The notes under the pieces were generated by a model. The model was given only the letters and a program-made list of their open reading frames with translations. It was not told where the DNA came from and did no database searches. Shown here in pieces: positions 50,384-59,434 of a stretch of DNA of 64,000 nt. The stretch is taken from positions 283,524 to 347,523 of the forward strand of contig CAUDNY010000002.1 in the NCBI GenBank assembly GCA_958450865.1. The letters run 5' to 3'. The position numbers and the translations under genes are program-made. Origin of the DNA: an uncultured Collinsella sp. Lineage in GTDB: Bacteria > Actinomycetota > Coriobacteriia > Coriobacteriales > Coriobacteriaceae. Position 1 is the first letter of the stretch. Each line of letters begins with the position of its first letter.

Positions 50384-51538
50384 CTAGAAGCTACCGCGCT
50401 TCAGGAAGTCGGGAAGCTCGAACTGGTCGTTGCCAAAGTTGGGCAGCTCGGTACCACCGACGTTGCGGGTCGGAGCGGCCTGAGCCGGGCTGGCAGCCGG
50501 AGCGGTGCGCTGCGGCTCAGCGGAGGCAGCGGCCTTGCTCTGAGACTGCTGAGCAGCAAAGAGCTCATCCTGACGGTTGACGTTGGAGTCGGAGAAGCCC
50601 GTAGCGATGACGGTGATACGCACCTGATCGCCCAGGGACTCGTCGACAACGGTACCGAAGATGATGTTGGCCTCGGGGTCGACGGCGTTGGCGACAACGT
50701 CGGCGGCGTCGCTGATCTCCTGGATGCCCAGGTCCTTGGAACCGGCGATGGAGAGCAGCACGCGCGTGGCACCATCGATGGAGCTCTCGAGCAGCGGGCT
50801 GGAGATGGCCTGCTGGGCAGCGTCGACGGCACGAGTATCCCCAGAAGAGGTACCGATACCCATCATGGCGGTACCGGCCTGCTTCATGATGGTCTTAACA
50901 TCGGCGAAGTCCAGGTTGATGATACCGGGGACGGTGATGAGGTCGGTGATGCCCTGGGTGCCCTGGGAAAGGACGCCATCGGCAATCGCGAAGGCCTCGA
51001 GCATGGTGGTCTTCTTCTCGGCGATGTCGAGCAGCTTATCGTTAGGGATGACGATCATGGTGTCGACGCAATCGGAGAGGGTCTTGATGCCCTCCTCGGC
51101 GCTCTTCTTGCGCTTGCGGCCCTCGAAGGTGAAGGGCTTGGTCACGACGGCGACGGTCAGTGCGCCGACCTCGTTCATCGCGATATCGGCAACGATGGGA
51201 GCAGCGCCGGTACCGGTGCCACCGCCCTCACCGCAGGTGATAAACACCATGTCGGCGCCAGCAAGCGCCTCGGCAATGTCGTCGCGGGACTCATCGGCAG
51301 CCTTGCGGCCAACCTCGGGGTTGGCGCCGGCGCCCAAGCCGCGGGTAAGGTCGGTGCCGATGTGCACCTTGATATCGGCATCAGAGATCGCGAGTGCCTG
51401 AGCATCGGTGTTGATGGCAACAAACTCGACGCCGCGGATGCCCTCTTCGATCATTCGATTGACCGCGTTGGTACCGCCGCCGCCGACGCCGACCACCTTA
51501 ATGACGGCAAGGTAGTTGTTGATCTCTGTCTCGTGCAT
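50384..51538 (-). CDS. ftsZ: Cell division protein FtsZ
   Basis: A 384-residue tubulin homologue that forms the Z ring. The GTP-binding GGGGTNAVNRMI (about 17), the tubulin signature GEGGGTGTGAAP (about 102) and NLDFADVKTIM are present. A Gln/Ser/Ala-rich linker (about 316-370) leads to the conserved tail LPDFLKRGSF, which binds SepF and other partners. GGAGG lies six bases before ATG 51538. It is followed by a terminator. Confidence 0.97.
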   Translation of the reverse strand: MHETEINNYLAVIKVVGVGGGGTNAVNRMIEEGIRGVEFVAINTDAQALAISDADIKVHIGTDLTRGLGAGANPEVGRKAADESRDDIAEALAGADMVFITCGEGGGTGTGAAPIVADIAMNEVGALTVAVVTKPFTFEGRKRKKSAEEGIKTLSDCVDTMIVIPNDKLLDIAEKKTTMLEAFAIADGVLSQGTQGITDLITVPGIINLDFADVKTIMKQAGTAMMGIGTSSGDTRAVDAAQQAISSPLLESSIDGATRVLLSIAGSKDLGIQEISDAADVVANAVDPEANIIFGTVVDESLGDQVRITVIATGFSDSNVNRQDELFAAQQSQSKAAASAEPQRTAPAASPAQAAPTRNVGGTELPNFGNDQFELPDFLKRGSF

Positions 51539-51659
51539 GTCGGTCCTCCGAACAAAGGTTATAGCCATAGCATGGGTCGACCCCTGCGCACATTAACCTT
51601 CAGGTTGAAAGTAAATGCAAAGGTAAACCGTATTATGTTTGCACATTATGAACGTATCA

Positions 51660-51673
51660 GTCAAATAATTGAC
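51660..51673 (-). promoter_or_regulatory. Palindrome in the ftsZ upstream region
   Basis: GTCAA-ATAA-TTGAC, an inverted repeat with 5-bp arms, lies in the 199-base AT-rich gap between ftsQ and ftsZ. It contains a TTGAC -35-like sequence on both strands, with CATAAT boxes nearby on the minus strand. It is probably part of an ftsZ promoter or operator. Confidence 0.35.
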
Positions 51674-51737
51674 CGTGAAAACCAAACAAACCAGATAAAC
51701 GGCGTGGTATGGCCCCTCAACAAAGCATCAACCAGCG

Positions 51738-52994
51738 CTACGAGGTCGGAGCATTCCTAAATGTGTAGTTGCCTGGAGAGCGCACATTGATATACGTTAC
51801 GCCCTCTACCTGCGAAAGCAACTTGGTGACTACGCGTTCCTTCTTGGCGATATCGTCCGAATCGCCCAGCGACACCTCAATGCCGTTATTGAGGTTTGCC
51901 GAGATGGCTTCGACCGAAGGCGTAGAAATATCCTTGACTTGTCCCAAGAACTCGCTCGAAAAACCACGCACATAATCCAGGCCGGCCTTAACGGCCTTGG
52001 AGTTCACCGCCTGGCCGGAAACCGGAGCGACATCCGCCGAGACATCAGTCAACAGCACCGCGCCATAATGCTTGGCGAGCGCCAGCGCGGCATCGATTCC
52101 GGTCAAGGTATTTGAGCCCTGCCCTGTCGTGATGACGTTGCCCTGGTCGTCCACTTCGACCGACGTCGACAGCGGGGCGATCCAGGTGTCATCGTCTCCG
52201 ATAGCCCAGGCAAGGTCGTCGGAGCTGATATACGCAATGGCGATAACTTTACGCTCCGTCGGCGTGATGATAAGCGTATGGGGAAACTGGCGCTGGACAT
52301 CCACGCCCGAAACCCACGGGTTCTGCTTGAGATCCTCGGTAATCTGGTCGGGATCGACGTTAAAAAGCGACGTTCCCTCGGGCAAGTCGATCAGCTGGAT
52401 AGCATCGTGCTTCGTCACATGCTCGCTGCCTTGAATCTGAATATCAGTGGCAGTAAACAGTCCAGAGTTGATCACCACGATGGCAACGACGACGAGCACG
52501 GCCAAGACGGCCAGAACGCCGCCCACGATTTTGCCTTTGCCTGTAACGACAGAAGCGGCGTCTGATGTTTTATTTGCCATCGCTCCAAGTGAAGATAACG
52601 GGTTGAAACCTTTTTTACTCGAAGGCTTCTTGGCGGTAGCCGGCACCGATGTCAGCGAGCGCGGTTTCGATGCGCCCAGCGTGCGACCTGGACGCGCCGC
52701 TTTAGTTCCCGTCGAGGGCTTGGGAGCTGCCATGGGACGGGCAGGCTTGGCGCCCATAACAGGCTTTGACGTCGTCGAGGGACGCGAGGACTTTTTTGCG
52801 GCCGGACGATTACCGAGCTGCGAGCCGACGACCGGACGACTGGTCTGTCGAGCATGCCCGACAGACTTAGAGTGCGCGACGGTATTGCGTTGAGGTTTGG
52901 CAGGCGCGCCGGAACGCCCTCCGGCGCGGCGGAAGGTGGGTTTCGATGCTCTAGAAGCCGAGGAATTTAACTTCCGGTCTGAGCTCGATGCCAT
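51738..52994 (-). CDS. ftsQ: Cell division protein FtsQ/DivIB with a long basic N-terminal region
   Basis: A 418-residue protein. The first 155 residues are a low-complexity Ser/Ala/Lys/Arg/Pro cytoplasmic tail. One membrane helix (about 157-177) follows, then a POTRA domain (about 180-250: FTATDIQIQGSEHVTKHDA) and the FtsQ beta domain. FtsQ scaffolds the septal complex with FtsL and FtsB. Its ATG lies inside murB (44-base overlap) with GGGAGG just upstream. The tail is far longer than in most homologues (about 20-60 residues). Confidence 0.88.
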   Translation of the reverse strand: MASSSDRKLNSSASRASKPTFRRAGGRSGAPAKPQRNTVAHSKSVGHARQTSRPVVGSQLGNRPAAKKSSRPSTTSKPVMGAKPARPMAAPKPSTGTKAARPGRTLGASKPRSLTSVPATAKKPSSKKGFNPLSSLGAMANKTSDAASVVTGKGKIVGGVLAVLAVLVVVAIVVINSGLFTATDIQIQGSEHVTKHDAIQLIDLPEGTSLFNVDPDQITEDLKQNPWVSGVDVQRQFPHTLIITPTERKVIAIAYISSDDLAWAIGDDDTWIAPLSTSVEVDDQGNVITTGQGSNTLTGIDAALALAKHYGAVLLTDVSADVAPVSGQAVNSKAVKAGLDYVRGFSSEFLGQVKDISTPSVEAISANLNNGIEVSLGDSDDIAKKERVVTKLLSQVEGVTYINVRSPGNYTFRNAPTS

Positions 52995-53862
52995 ACGCCT
53001 CCCTCACCTTTCCGTGCACATGTCTAATAACCGCGGCAACGTCATCGGCCGAGGCAGTTCCGTTATTAACGATAAAATTAGCGTGAACGGGCGAAACTTC
53101 CGCGCCGCCAATCGAAAAACCCTTTAATCCACAATCCTCGATAAGCTTGCCCACACTCGCATCGGGCGGGTTGCGAAAGACAGACCCGCAGGATGCGCGA
53201 CCCATGGGCTGCGTACGCTTGCGCCTTGTAAGGTACCGCTCCATGCGCTCGCGAATGTCGGCCTTGGGCGCCGGTTTAAGCTTGAGCACGCACTCGAGGA
53301 TGATCTCATTGCGGGGAAGGCTACATTCGCGGTAGCCCCAAGTGATCTCGGACCCCGCATAATGCTTGATACCGGATGCCGGGTCAAACGTTACGACATC
53401 CTCAACCAGCGAGCCAATCCACTCGGTCCGTGTGCCGGCATTCATAGATATCGCACCGCCGACCGAACCAGGAATGCCAACGGCAAACTCAAGGCCCGAG
53501 AGGCTACGCGACAGGGCATCGTTGACCAGGCGCGCAAACATCACGCCCGCACCGACCGTCAGCGTACAACCGTCATCGGCAACAACCGTGCGCTGAAACT
53601 CACGTCCGAGCGAAATGACGGCACCGCGATAACCGCCATCGGCAACCAGCAGATTGGAGCCCTTGCCGATGATGACCCACGGCACCTGCTCGCGATCGAG
53701 CACCGCCACGGCGCGGCGGAGGGCATGATAGCTATGGCACGTCACAAAGAGGTCGGCCTTGCCGCCGATACGATAGCTCGTATGACGCGCAAGGCGCTCG
53801 TCCTCGATCACATCCGTGTCGATCATGCCCGAGAGCGCCATGACGGCGTTAAACAGACCCAT
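52951..53862 (-). CDS. murB: UDP-N-acetylenolpyruvoylglucosamine reductase
   Basis: A 303-residue FAD enzyme reducing UDP-GlcNAc-enolpyruvate to UDP-MurNAc. It has HTSYRIGGKADL near the start, VIIGKGSNLLVADGGYRG, GIPGSVGGAISMNAG (FAD binding, about 129) and RASCGSVFRNPP with the active-site serine. VSPVHANFIVN is the late motif. It begins six bases after the murC stop with a weak ribosome site, so translation may be coupled. ftsQ starts within it. Confidence 0.94.
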   Translation of the reverse strand: MGLFNAVMALSGMIDTDVIEDERLARHTSYRIGGKADLFVTCHSYHALRRAVAVLDREQVPWVIIGKGSNLLVADGGYRGAVISLGREFQRTVVADDGCTLTVGAGVMFARLVNDALSRSLSGLEFAVGIPGSVGGAISMNAGTRTEWIGSLVEDVVTFDPASGIKHYAGSEITWGYRECSLPRNEIILECVLKLKPAPKADIRERMERYLTRRKRTQPMGRASCGSVFRNPPDASVGKLIEDCGLKGFSIGGAEVSPVHANFIVNNGTASADDVAAVIRHVHGKVREAYGIELRPEVKFLGF

Positions 53863-53867
53863 TAGAC

Positions 53868-55286
53868 TTAAGCGTCTTTCTTGGCAGTCAGATACTCAAT
53901 GAACTCGGGACCGACGGTCGTAACGTCGCCGGCACCCATGGTGAGCAGCAGGTCGCCCTCGCCCACCATCTGCTCGAGCTCCTGATTGAGCTCAAGACGG
54001 CTGGAGCAGTACACGACCTCCTTGCCAGGATGCTTGGCGCGCACGGTATCGGCGAGCATCTTAGAGGTGACACCCGGAATGGGCATCTCGCCAGCCGAGA
54101 ACACATCAATCAGCAGCAGTTTATCGGCATTGGCAAATGCATCGGCAAAGTCGTCGCACAGGGCCTGCAGGCGCGAATAGCGGTGCGGCTGGAACACGAC
54201 ATCGACGTGCTTGTAGCCCAGCGAGGAAGCGGCAGCAAGCGTCGCCTTGATCTCGGTGGGGTGATGGCCGTAATCATCGACCACGGTGATGCCATCGATA
54301 TCGCCCACGTGGGTAAAGCGACGGCGGACGCCCTCAAAGCTCGAGAGCGCCTTGGCGGCGGCGTCGATGTCAAGGCCCAGGACATGGGCGACGGTGAGCA
54401 CCGCCGTGGCGTTGAGCATGTTGTGGCGACCGGGGTTGCTCTTGATCTCCACAGCGTGCTCAGTGCCGTCCTCAAAGCGAACGATAAAGTCACTCTGGAT
54501 GCCCTTGACATCCGGGTGCACGCAGACGATGTCGTTGCTCTCGGCAAAGCCGTAGGAAAGCACGTGACGGCCCGTCGACTTGGCGAGCTCGACCAGATGC
54601 GGGTCCTCACCACAGGCGATGACGGTGCCGTCCTCGCCCACCAGGCTCATGAATTTGGCGAAAGTTGCCTCGATCTCCTCGATACCCGAGTAGTGATCGA
54701 GGTGGTCGGCCTCGACGTTGGTCACAATGACTACGTTGGGGTTCAGGAACAGGAAGGAGCTGTCGGACTCGTCGGCCTCGGCGACAAAGTAGTCGCCCGA
54801 GCCGTTCTTGCCGTTCGTGTCATAGCCCTCGACGATGCCGCCGATCAAGAAGCTCGGATCCAGACCCATGCGGTCGAGCATGGTGGCGCACATCGAAGAC
54901 GTGGTGGTCTTGCCATGCGTGCCGGCAACAGCGACGGTAGTGTAGCCGTGGCCCAAAGCAGAGAGCATCTTGGCACGGGGCCACACGGGAATGCCCAGCT
55001 CGCGAGCGCGCACGAGCTCAGGGTTGGACTCCGGAATAGCGGTGGAGACAACAACCACGTCGGGCTTGACCTCGTCAATCGTGGCGGCCTCATGGCCCAC
55101 ATGCACCTTCACACCAGCGCGGGTAAGCTGGCGGATATAACGTGACGTCTTAAGGTCGGAGCCGGTAACGGCATAACCGCGCTCGTGCAGAACGAGGGCG
55201 ATGCCACTCATGCCGGCGCCGCCGATACCGATAAAGTGGGCGCTCTTAAACTCGGGCGCGGAGGTTGCAGTCTGGGAATCAGCCAT
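53868..55286 (-). CDS. murC: UDP-N-acetylmuramate-L-alanine ligase
   Basis: A 472-residue Mur ligase adding L-Ala to UDP-MurNAc. FIGIGGAGMSGIALVLHERG is the N-terminal nucleotide-type loop, AVAGTHGKTTTSSM the P-loop (about 112), and DDYGHHPTEIKATL and FQPHRYSRL are MurC markers. ATG 55286 has AAGGAG eleven bases upstream, rather distant; a GTG nine codons earlier (55313) is an alternative without a site. It follows murG by 97 bases. Confidence 0.95.
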   Translation of the reverse strand: MADSQTATSAPEFKSAHFIGIGGAGMSGIALVLHERGYAVTGSDLKTSRYIRQLTRAGVKVHVGHEAATIDEVKPDVVVVSTAIPESNPELVRARELGIPVWPRAKMLSALGHGYTTVAVAGTHGKTTTSSMCATMLDRMGLDPSFLIGGIVEGYDTNGKNGSGDYFVAEADESDSSFLFLNPNVVIVTNVEADHLDHYSGIEEIEATFAKFMSLVGEDGTVIACGEDPHLVELAKSTGRHVLSYGFAESNDIVCVHPDVKGIQSDFIVRFEDGTEHAVEIKSNPGRHNMLNATAVLTVAHVLGLDIDAAAKALSSFEGVRRRFTHVGDIDGITVVDDYGHHPTEIKATLAAASSLGYKHVDVVFQPHRYSRLQALCDDFADAFANADKLLLIDVFSAGEMPIPGVTSKMLADTVRAKHPGKEVVYCSSRLELNQELEQMVGEGDLLLTMGAGDVTTVGPEFIEYLTAKKDA

Positions 55287-55383
55287 GTGCTCGTGTACTC
55301 CTTGCGTAAACACTGCCTGTAACCCGTTAACTGTACCGCACCTACCGCATCAGCGCGAGGGCGACCGACGATATCCCGTCTAA

Positions 55384-56499
55384 CTAACGCAAACCCTCTA
55401 CCGCATCCGCCAGAAGAGCGGCGGCCCTATCCTGAGCCAGACCGCGCGCCGCCTGACGCATGGCGTCGCGTGCCGCCGCGTCATCGACCAGGTGCAGCAG
55501 CTCATCGGCAAAGGCAGAACCGTCGATATCGGCATCGGCGCAGAGCACGCCAGCCCCGGCGTCGACCAGATAACGGGCATTGGTGGTTTGGTGGTCGGCC
55601 GTCGCATGCGGGTACGGCACGAGCACCGAAGGCACGGCGAGCGCAGCGATCTCGGCCACGCTCGATGCGCCCGAACGCGAGAGCACCAAATCGGCAGCAG
55701 CCAGCATGTCGCCCATGTTGTCGATGTAAGGCTGGACGCGGTAACGCTTCGCCTCCTCGGGCGTCAGCGCCAAAGCGCGCTCGGTCTCCTCAAAGCCGTC
55801 GGCACCCGTCGAATGCAACACATAGAGGTTCTTGCGCGAAAGCAGCTCGTTTTTGAGCGAAGCCACGCGCTCGTTGAGGTGCTGGGCGCCAAGTGAACCG
55901 CCAAAGACGAGCAGCAGCGTAGCGTCCTCGGGAACGCCAAGTGCCTTGCGGCCGCGAGCGCGATCGCCCTCGATCACCGAGCGACGTACGGGGTTGCCGG
56001 TCATGAGCACGTGGTCAGGGTCACCTTCGCGCTCAAAGACCGAGCGCGCTGCCGGCACCGAGATGCACACGCGAGCGGCGTGGGAGTTCATCATCTTGTT
56101 GGCCAGGCCCGGAACAGAGTTCTGCTCATGTAGCAGATACGGAACGCCTGCGCCCTTGCACCACCCCAGCAGCGGAACCTCGACATAGGCACCAAAACCG
56201 ATGGCAGCATCGGGCTTGCCGACCTTTGAGAAATGACTGGCGAGCGCACGCTTGGCCTTGTTGACACGCCACAGCGAGGTCAGCGCCGTCCAGGGACGGG
56301 AGCGGTCGAAGCCCGTGACCGTAATGGGCACAAAATCAAACCCAGCCTCGGGGACCAGACGACCCTCGAGCTTGCGCGACTGGCCCACGAACACAACGTG
56401 GTGGCCACGGTCATGCAGCTCCTCGGCCAAAGCGAGCGCGGGGTTAATGTGTCCTGCCGTGCCGCCGGCTGCAATAGCAACGGTCATCTTATCGGTCAT
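55384..56499 (-). CDS. murG: Lipid II glycosyltransferase MurG
   Basis: A 371-residue peripheral membrane enzyme adding GlcNAc to lipid I. G loops: AAGGTAGHINPALALAEEL (about 11), FGAYVEVPLLGWCK, and VFGGSLGAQHLNE. RSGASSVAEIAALAVPSVLVPYP (in part) is the UDP-GlcNAc-binding signature, and the HQ... segment DHQTTNARYLVDAGAG follows. ATG 56499 has AAGGG six bases upstream and overlaps ftsW by 11 bases. Confidence 0.95.
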   Translation of the reverse strand: MTDKMTVAIAAGGTAGHINPALALAEELHDRGHHVVFVGQSRKLEGRLVPEAGFDFVPITVTGFDRSRPWTALTSLWRVNKAKRALASHFSKVGKPDAAIGFGAYVEVPLLGWCKGAGVPYLLHEQNSVPGLANKMMNSHAARVCISVPAARSVFEREGDPDHVLMTGNPVRRSVIEGDRARGRKALGVPEDATLLLVFGGSLGAQHLNERVASLKNELLSRKNLYVLHSTGADGFEETERALALTPEEAKRYRVQPYIDNMGDMLAAADLVLSRSGASSVAEIAALAVPSVLVPYPHATADHQTTNARYLVDAGAGVLCADADIDGSAFADELLHLVDDAAARDAMRQAARGLAQDRAAALLADAVEGLR

Positions 56500-58015
56500 G
56501 GTAGTCCCTTCGTACACGCGGTCCCTGGTCGTCGGTGCGCAAACGCGCCGACGGGTCCGAGTTCAAATCGATTCGATTATATCCGCCGCCCGCGCTGCGA
56601 GGGCTGGTGCGCTGCGGACGACCTTGCTGCGCCGTCCGCGGACGTGGACGAGCTGCCGGCTCGGTCGCAGAGCCATCCAGAACGGTAAAGCCGTTACGCG
56701 AAGATCGCTCGCCGCGTACGTGGGGCACGCCGGCGGTACTCTCATCCATAACGGCAAAGCTCTCGCGGCGACGGTCGTACTCATCGCGACGGGCGCTCTC
56801 GTACGAAACGCGCAGGATCAGACCGGCAAGCATAAGCGACACAATAATCGACGAACCGCCGTAGCTAATAAACGGCAACGGTTTGCCCGTCATGGGAAAC
56901 ACGTTGAGGATGCCCAGCGCATTGATCAAAAACTGCACCGCGAGAATGACCGCGGAGCCAGACGCCATGAGCGCGCCCCGACGATCGGTCGCCTGCTCGG
57001 CAATGCGAAACGCCGAGTAGATCAGCATCGCAAACACCAAGAAGAACAGCACGGTTCCGACAAAACCGACTTCCTCGCCAATGATGGCCAGGATGTAGTC
57101 ATTGTGCGCCTCGGGCAGATACGAGTACTTCATGGTTGAGTTGCCGATGCCACGGCCGAACAGACCGCCCGAGGCAAAGGCCATGATGGCAAGCGTGGCC
57201 TGATAGCCGTCACCATACTCGTCGGCCCAAGGGTTCAAGGCAACCTGAATACGCACCATACGGTATGGCTCTGCGACAAGCGCAATCACGATCACGAGAA
57301 TGCCGAAGATTAGCACGCCGATGATAAATCTGGGGTCGAGACCCGCAAACAACGCCATGCACATGAGGGTCAACAGGATGATCAGGACGGTACCGAAATC
57401 GGGCTGGATAAAGATCAGAAAGAGCGAAATGCCCAGGTAGATGCCCATCTTGCGAAGGAATTCGTTGATGTTGCCACCGGGCGAAAAGAAGCGATCGAGC
57501 ATGATGGCCGAATACGCAATGGCAAATGGCTTTAAAAACTCGGAAGGCTGGAACTGAATGCCGGCGATGTTGAGCCAGCGCGTGGCGCCACGGCTGCCGC
57601 TGCCCACCAAGAACACCAGAAACAGTAGCCCTATCATGCCTATGAGGAAGATCCTGAGCACGTCTTCCCCAAACCAACTGTCCGGCAAGATGCGCACGAT
57701 GGCAACCATAGCCAGCACGCCAACTCCGGCAAACGCGGCTTGCCGAAACAGAAAAAACGTCGCCGAGCCATTCTCGTGCAGCGCCTCGACCGAAGACGCC
57801 GAGTACACCATCAGCAGGCCAAAGCACACCAAGGTAAACAGGCAGGCCATGAATATCAGACGGGGGCGCATGATACGGGCGGGAACGCCGGCAATATAGC
57901 GTTCGCTAAACGTCTGCCCGCCGCGACCGGAACGCGGTGTGCTGCGCCGCGAGGAAGCACGGTCCGAGTCGGGCCTCCTCATACCTTGTCGGGGGCTCTC
58001 CTCTCTCACCGGCAA
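56489..58015 (-). CDS. ftsW: Peptidoglycan polymerase FtsW (SEDS family)
   Basis: A 508-residue SEDS protein with about ten membrane segments that polymerises septal glycan with PBP. Markers: FQPSEFLKPFAIAY (about 156), LIFIQPDFGTVLII with the catalytic-type aspartate, EAHNDYILAIIGEEVGFVG and the late PFISYGGSS. A basic N-tail (1-45) and an Arg-rich 100-residue C-tail are unusual. GTG 58015 has AGGGG six bases upstream, right after the murD stop; ATG 57982 is an alternative. Confidence 0.93.
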   Translation of the reverse strand: MPVREESPRQGMRRPDSDRASSRRSTPRSGRGGQTFSERYIAGVPARIMRPRLIFMACLFTLVCFGLLMVYSASSVEALHENGSATFFLFRQAAFAGVGVLAMVAIVRILPDSWFGEDVLRIFLIGMIGLLFLVFLVGSGSRGATRWLNIAGIQFQPSEFLKPFAIAYSAIMLDRFFSPGGNINEFLRKMGIYLGISLFLIFIQPDFGTVLIILLTLMCMALFAGLDPRFIIGVLIFGILVIVIALVAEPYRMVRIQVALNPWADEYGDGYQATLAIMAFASGGLFGRGIGNSTMKYSYLPEAHNDYILAIIGEEVGFVGTVLFFLVFAMLIYSAFRIAEQATDRRGALMASGSAVILAVQFLINALGILNVFPMTGKPLPFISYGGSSIIVSLMLAGLILRVSYESARRDEYDRRRESFAVMDESTAGVPHVRGERSSRNGFTVLDGSATEPAARPRPRTAQQGRPQRTSPRSAGGGYNRIDLNSDPSARLRTDDQGPRVRRDYHDR

Positions 58016-58018
58016 CCC

Positions 58019-59425
58019 CTATTCCATTTGCGATTTCGCCGCAGCGGCAAGCTGCGCCACATAGTCCTTAAACACGCGGCCGCGCTCCTCATAGCCCGAG
58101 AACTCATCGAACGAAGAGCAGGCAGGAGAAAGTAAGATCACGTCGCCACGGCTAGACAGCGAACGGGCAACGTCCACGGCATCGCGTAGGTCATCCGCCT
58201 GGGCGATATCCACATCGCCATCGACATCGGCCTCGTCCATAGCGGCGGTGAAGCGCTCGCGCGCATCGCCAAAGCAGACGACCGAGCGCACGTTATCCAT
58301 AACAACGCGCGCGAAGTCCGTGAGCGGCGTGCCCTTATCGTGGCCGCCGAGCAGCAAGATCACGTCGGCATCGGGAAATGCCGTCAGTGCCTTCTCGACC
58401 GCGTCGGTGTTGGTCGCCTTGGAATCGTTGACGTAGCGCACACCGTCAATCTCGCCGCACGGCTCCACGCGATGCTCGAGCGGCTGGAACGAGGCCAGAC
58501 CGCGGCGGACACCATCGACATCGGCACCGACGGCCAGAGCAGCCGTGGCGGCACATAAGGCATTGATGACATTGTGGTGGCCCGAGATCTTGAGCTCGGA
58601 CGTGGCGACAAGCTGAGTCTCGACGCCCTTCAGGCGCACGACCATTTTGCCGTCGCGCACAAAGGCGGCGTCTGCACCCTCGGGCTCGTCAAAAGCGACC
58701 TTGCAGATGCGGCGACCCGGCGTATAGATGTACTCATCGAACTCGTGAATGCCGGCGTCTTCGACGTCGACAACCACCAGATCGTCATCGACCATATTGT
58801 CAAACAGCTTGATCTTGGCAAGCGCATAGTTCTTATGGCTCTTATGCCAGCCCAAGTGGTCGGGAGTGATGTTGAGCAGCACTGCCACGCGAGGGTGGAG
58901 CTCGGTGGTCGTAGCAATCTGATAGCTCGAGAGCTCAGCCACAAACCACTCGTTGTGGGCTCGGCCGTCAATCTCGTTGACCGGCGGCTCGCCGATGTTG
59001 CCGACAGCTACGCTGGCCTCGCCGGCAGCCTTGAGCAGATAATCAGTCAGCGACGTGGTGGTCGTCTTACCGTTGGTGCCCGTGATGGCAATCCAGTTAT
59101 CGGGCGACAGGCGATAGGCAAACTCTGGCTCACCCATAATCTGAGCGGCATGTTCGCGCCCGGCCTTAAAGAAGCCCGAGAACTCCGAGATGCCCGGGCA
59201 CGTCACGCATACGTCATAGGCGCCCTCGACCTGTTCGGTCCCATAGACAAACGACGCACCAGCAGCCTCGAGCGCACGCGTGGCGTCATTGGGCTCAGAG
59301 GTGCCGCCGCCATACACGGTAACGGCGCTTACGCGCTCTGGATGTGCCAGCGCCCAGCGGGCGACATCGAGGCCGGATTTGCCCTGACCCAAAACGAGCA
59401 GGCTAAAGACATCAGCAAGAGGCAT
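58019..59425 (-). CDS. murD: UDP-N-acetylmuramoylalanine-D-glutamate ligase
   Basis: A 468-residue Mur ligase adding D-Glu. P-loop ITGTNGKTTTTSLT (about 114), the ELSSYQI segment (about 170), LNITPDHLGWHKS, and the late YVNDSKATNTDAVEKAL and LLLGGHDKGTPL are MurD markers. It starts ten bases after the mraY stop. The ribosome site is weak, which fits coupling to mraY. Confidence 0.95.
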   Translation of the reverse strand: MPLADVFSLLVLGQGKSGLDVARWALAHPERVSAVTVYGGGTSEPNDATRALEAAGASFVYGTEQVEGAYDVCVTCPGISEFSGFFKAGREHAAQIMGEPEFAYRLSPDNWIAITGTNGKTTTTSLTDYLLKAAGEASVAVGNIGEPPVNEIDGRAHNEWFVAELSSYQIATTTELHPRVAVLLNITPDHLGWHKSHKNYALAKIKLFDNMVDDDLVVVDVEDAGIHEFDEYIYTPGRRICKVAFDEPEGADAAFVRDGKMVVRLKGVETQLVATSELKISGHHNVINALCAATAALAVGADVDGVRRGLASFQPLEHRVEPCGEIDGVRYVNDSKATNTDAVEKALTAFPDADVILLLGGHDKGTPLTDFARVVMDNVRSVVCFGDARERFTAAMDEADVDGDVDIAQADDLRDAVDVARSLSSRGDVILLSPACSSFDEFSGYEERGRVFKDYVAQLAAAAKSQME

Positions 59426-59434
59426 GAAAGACCA

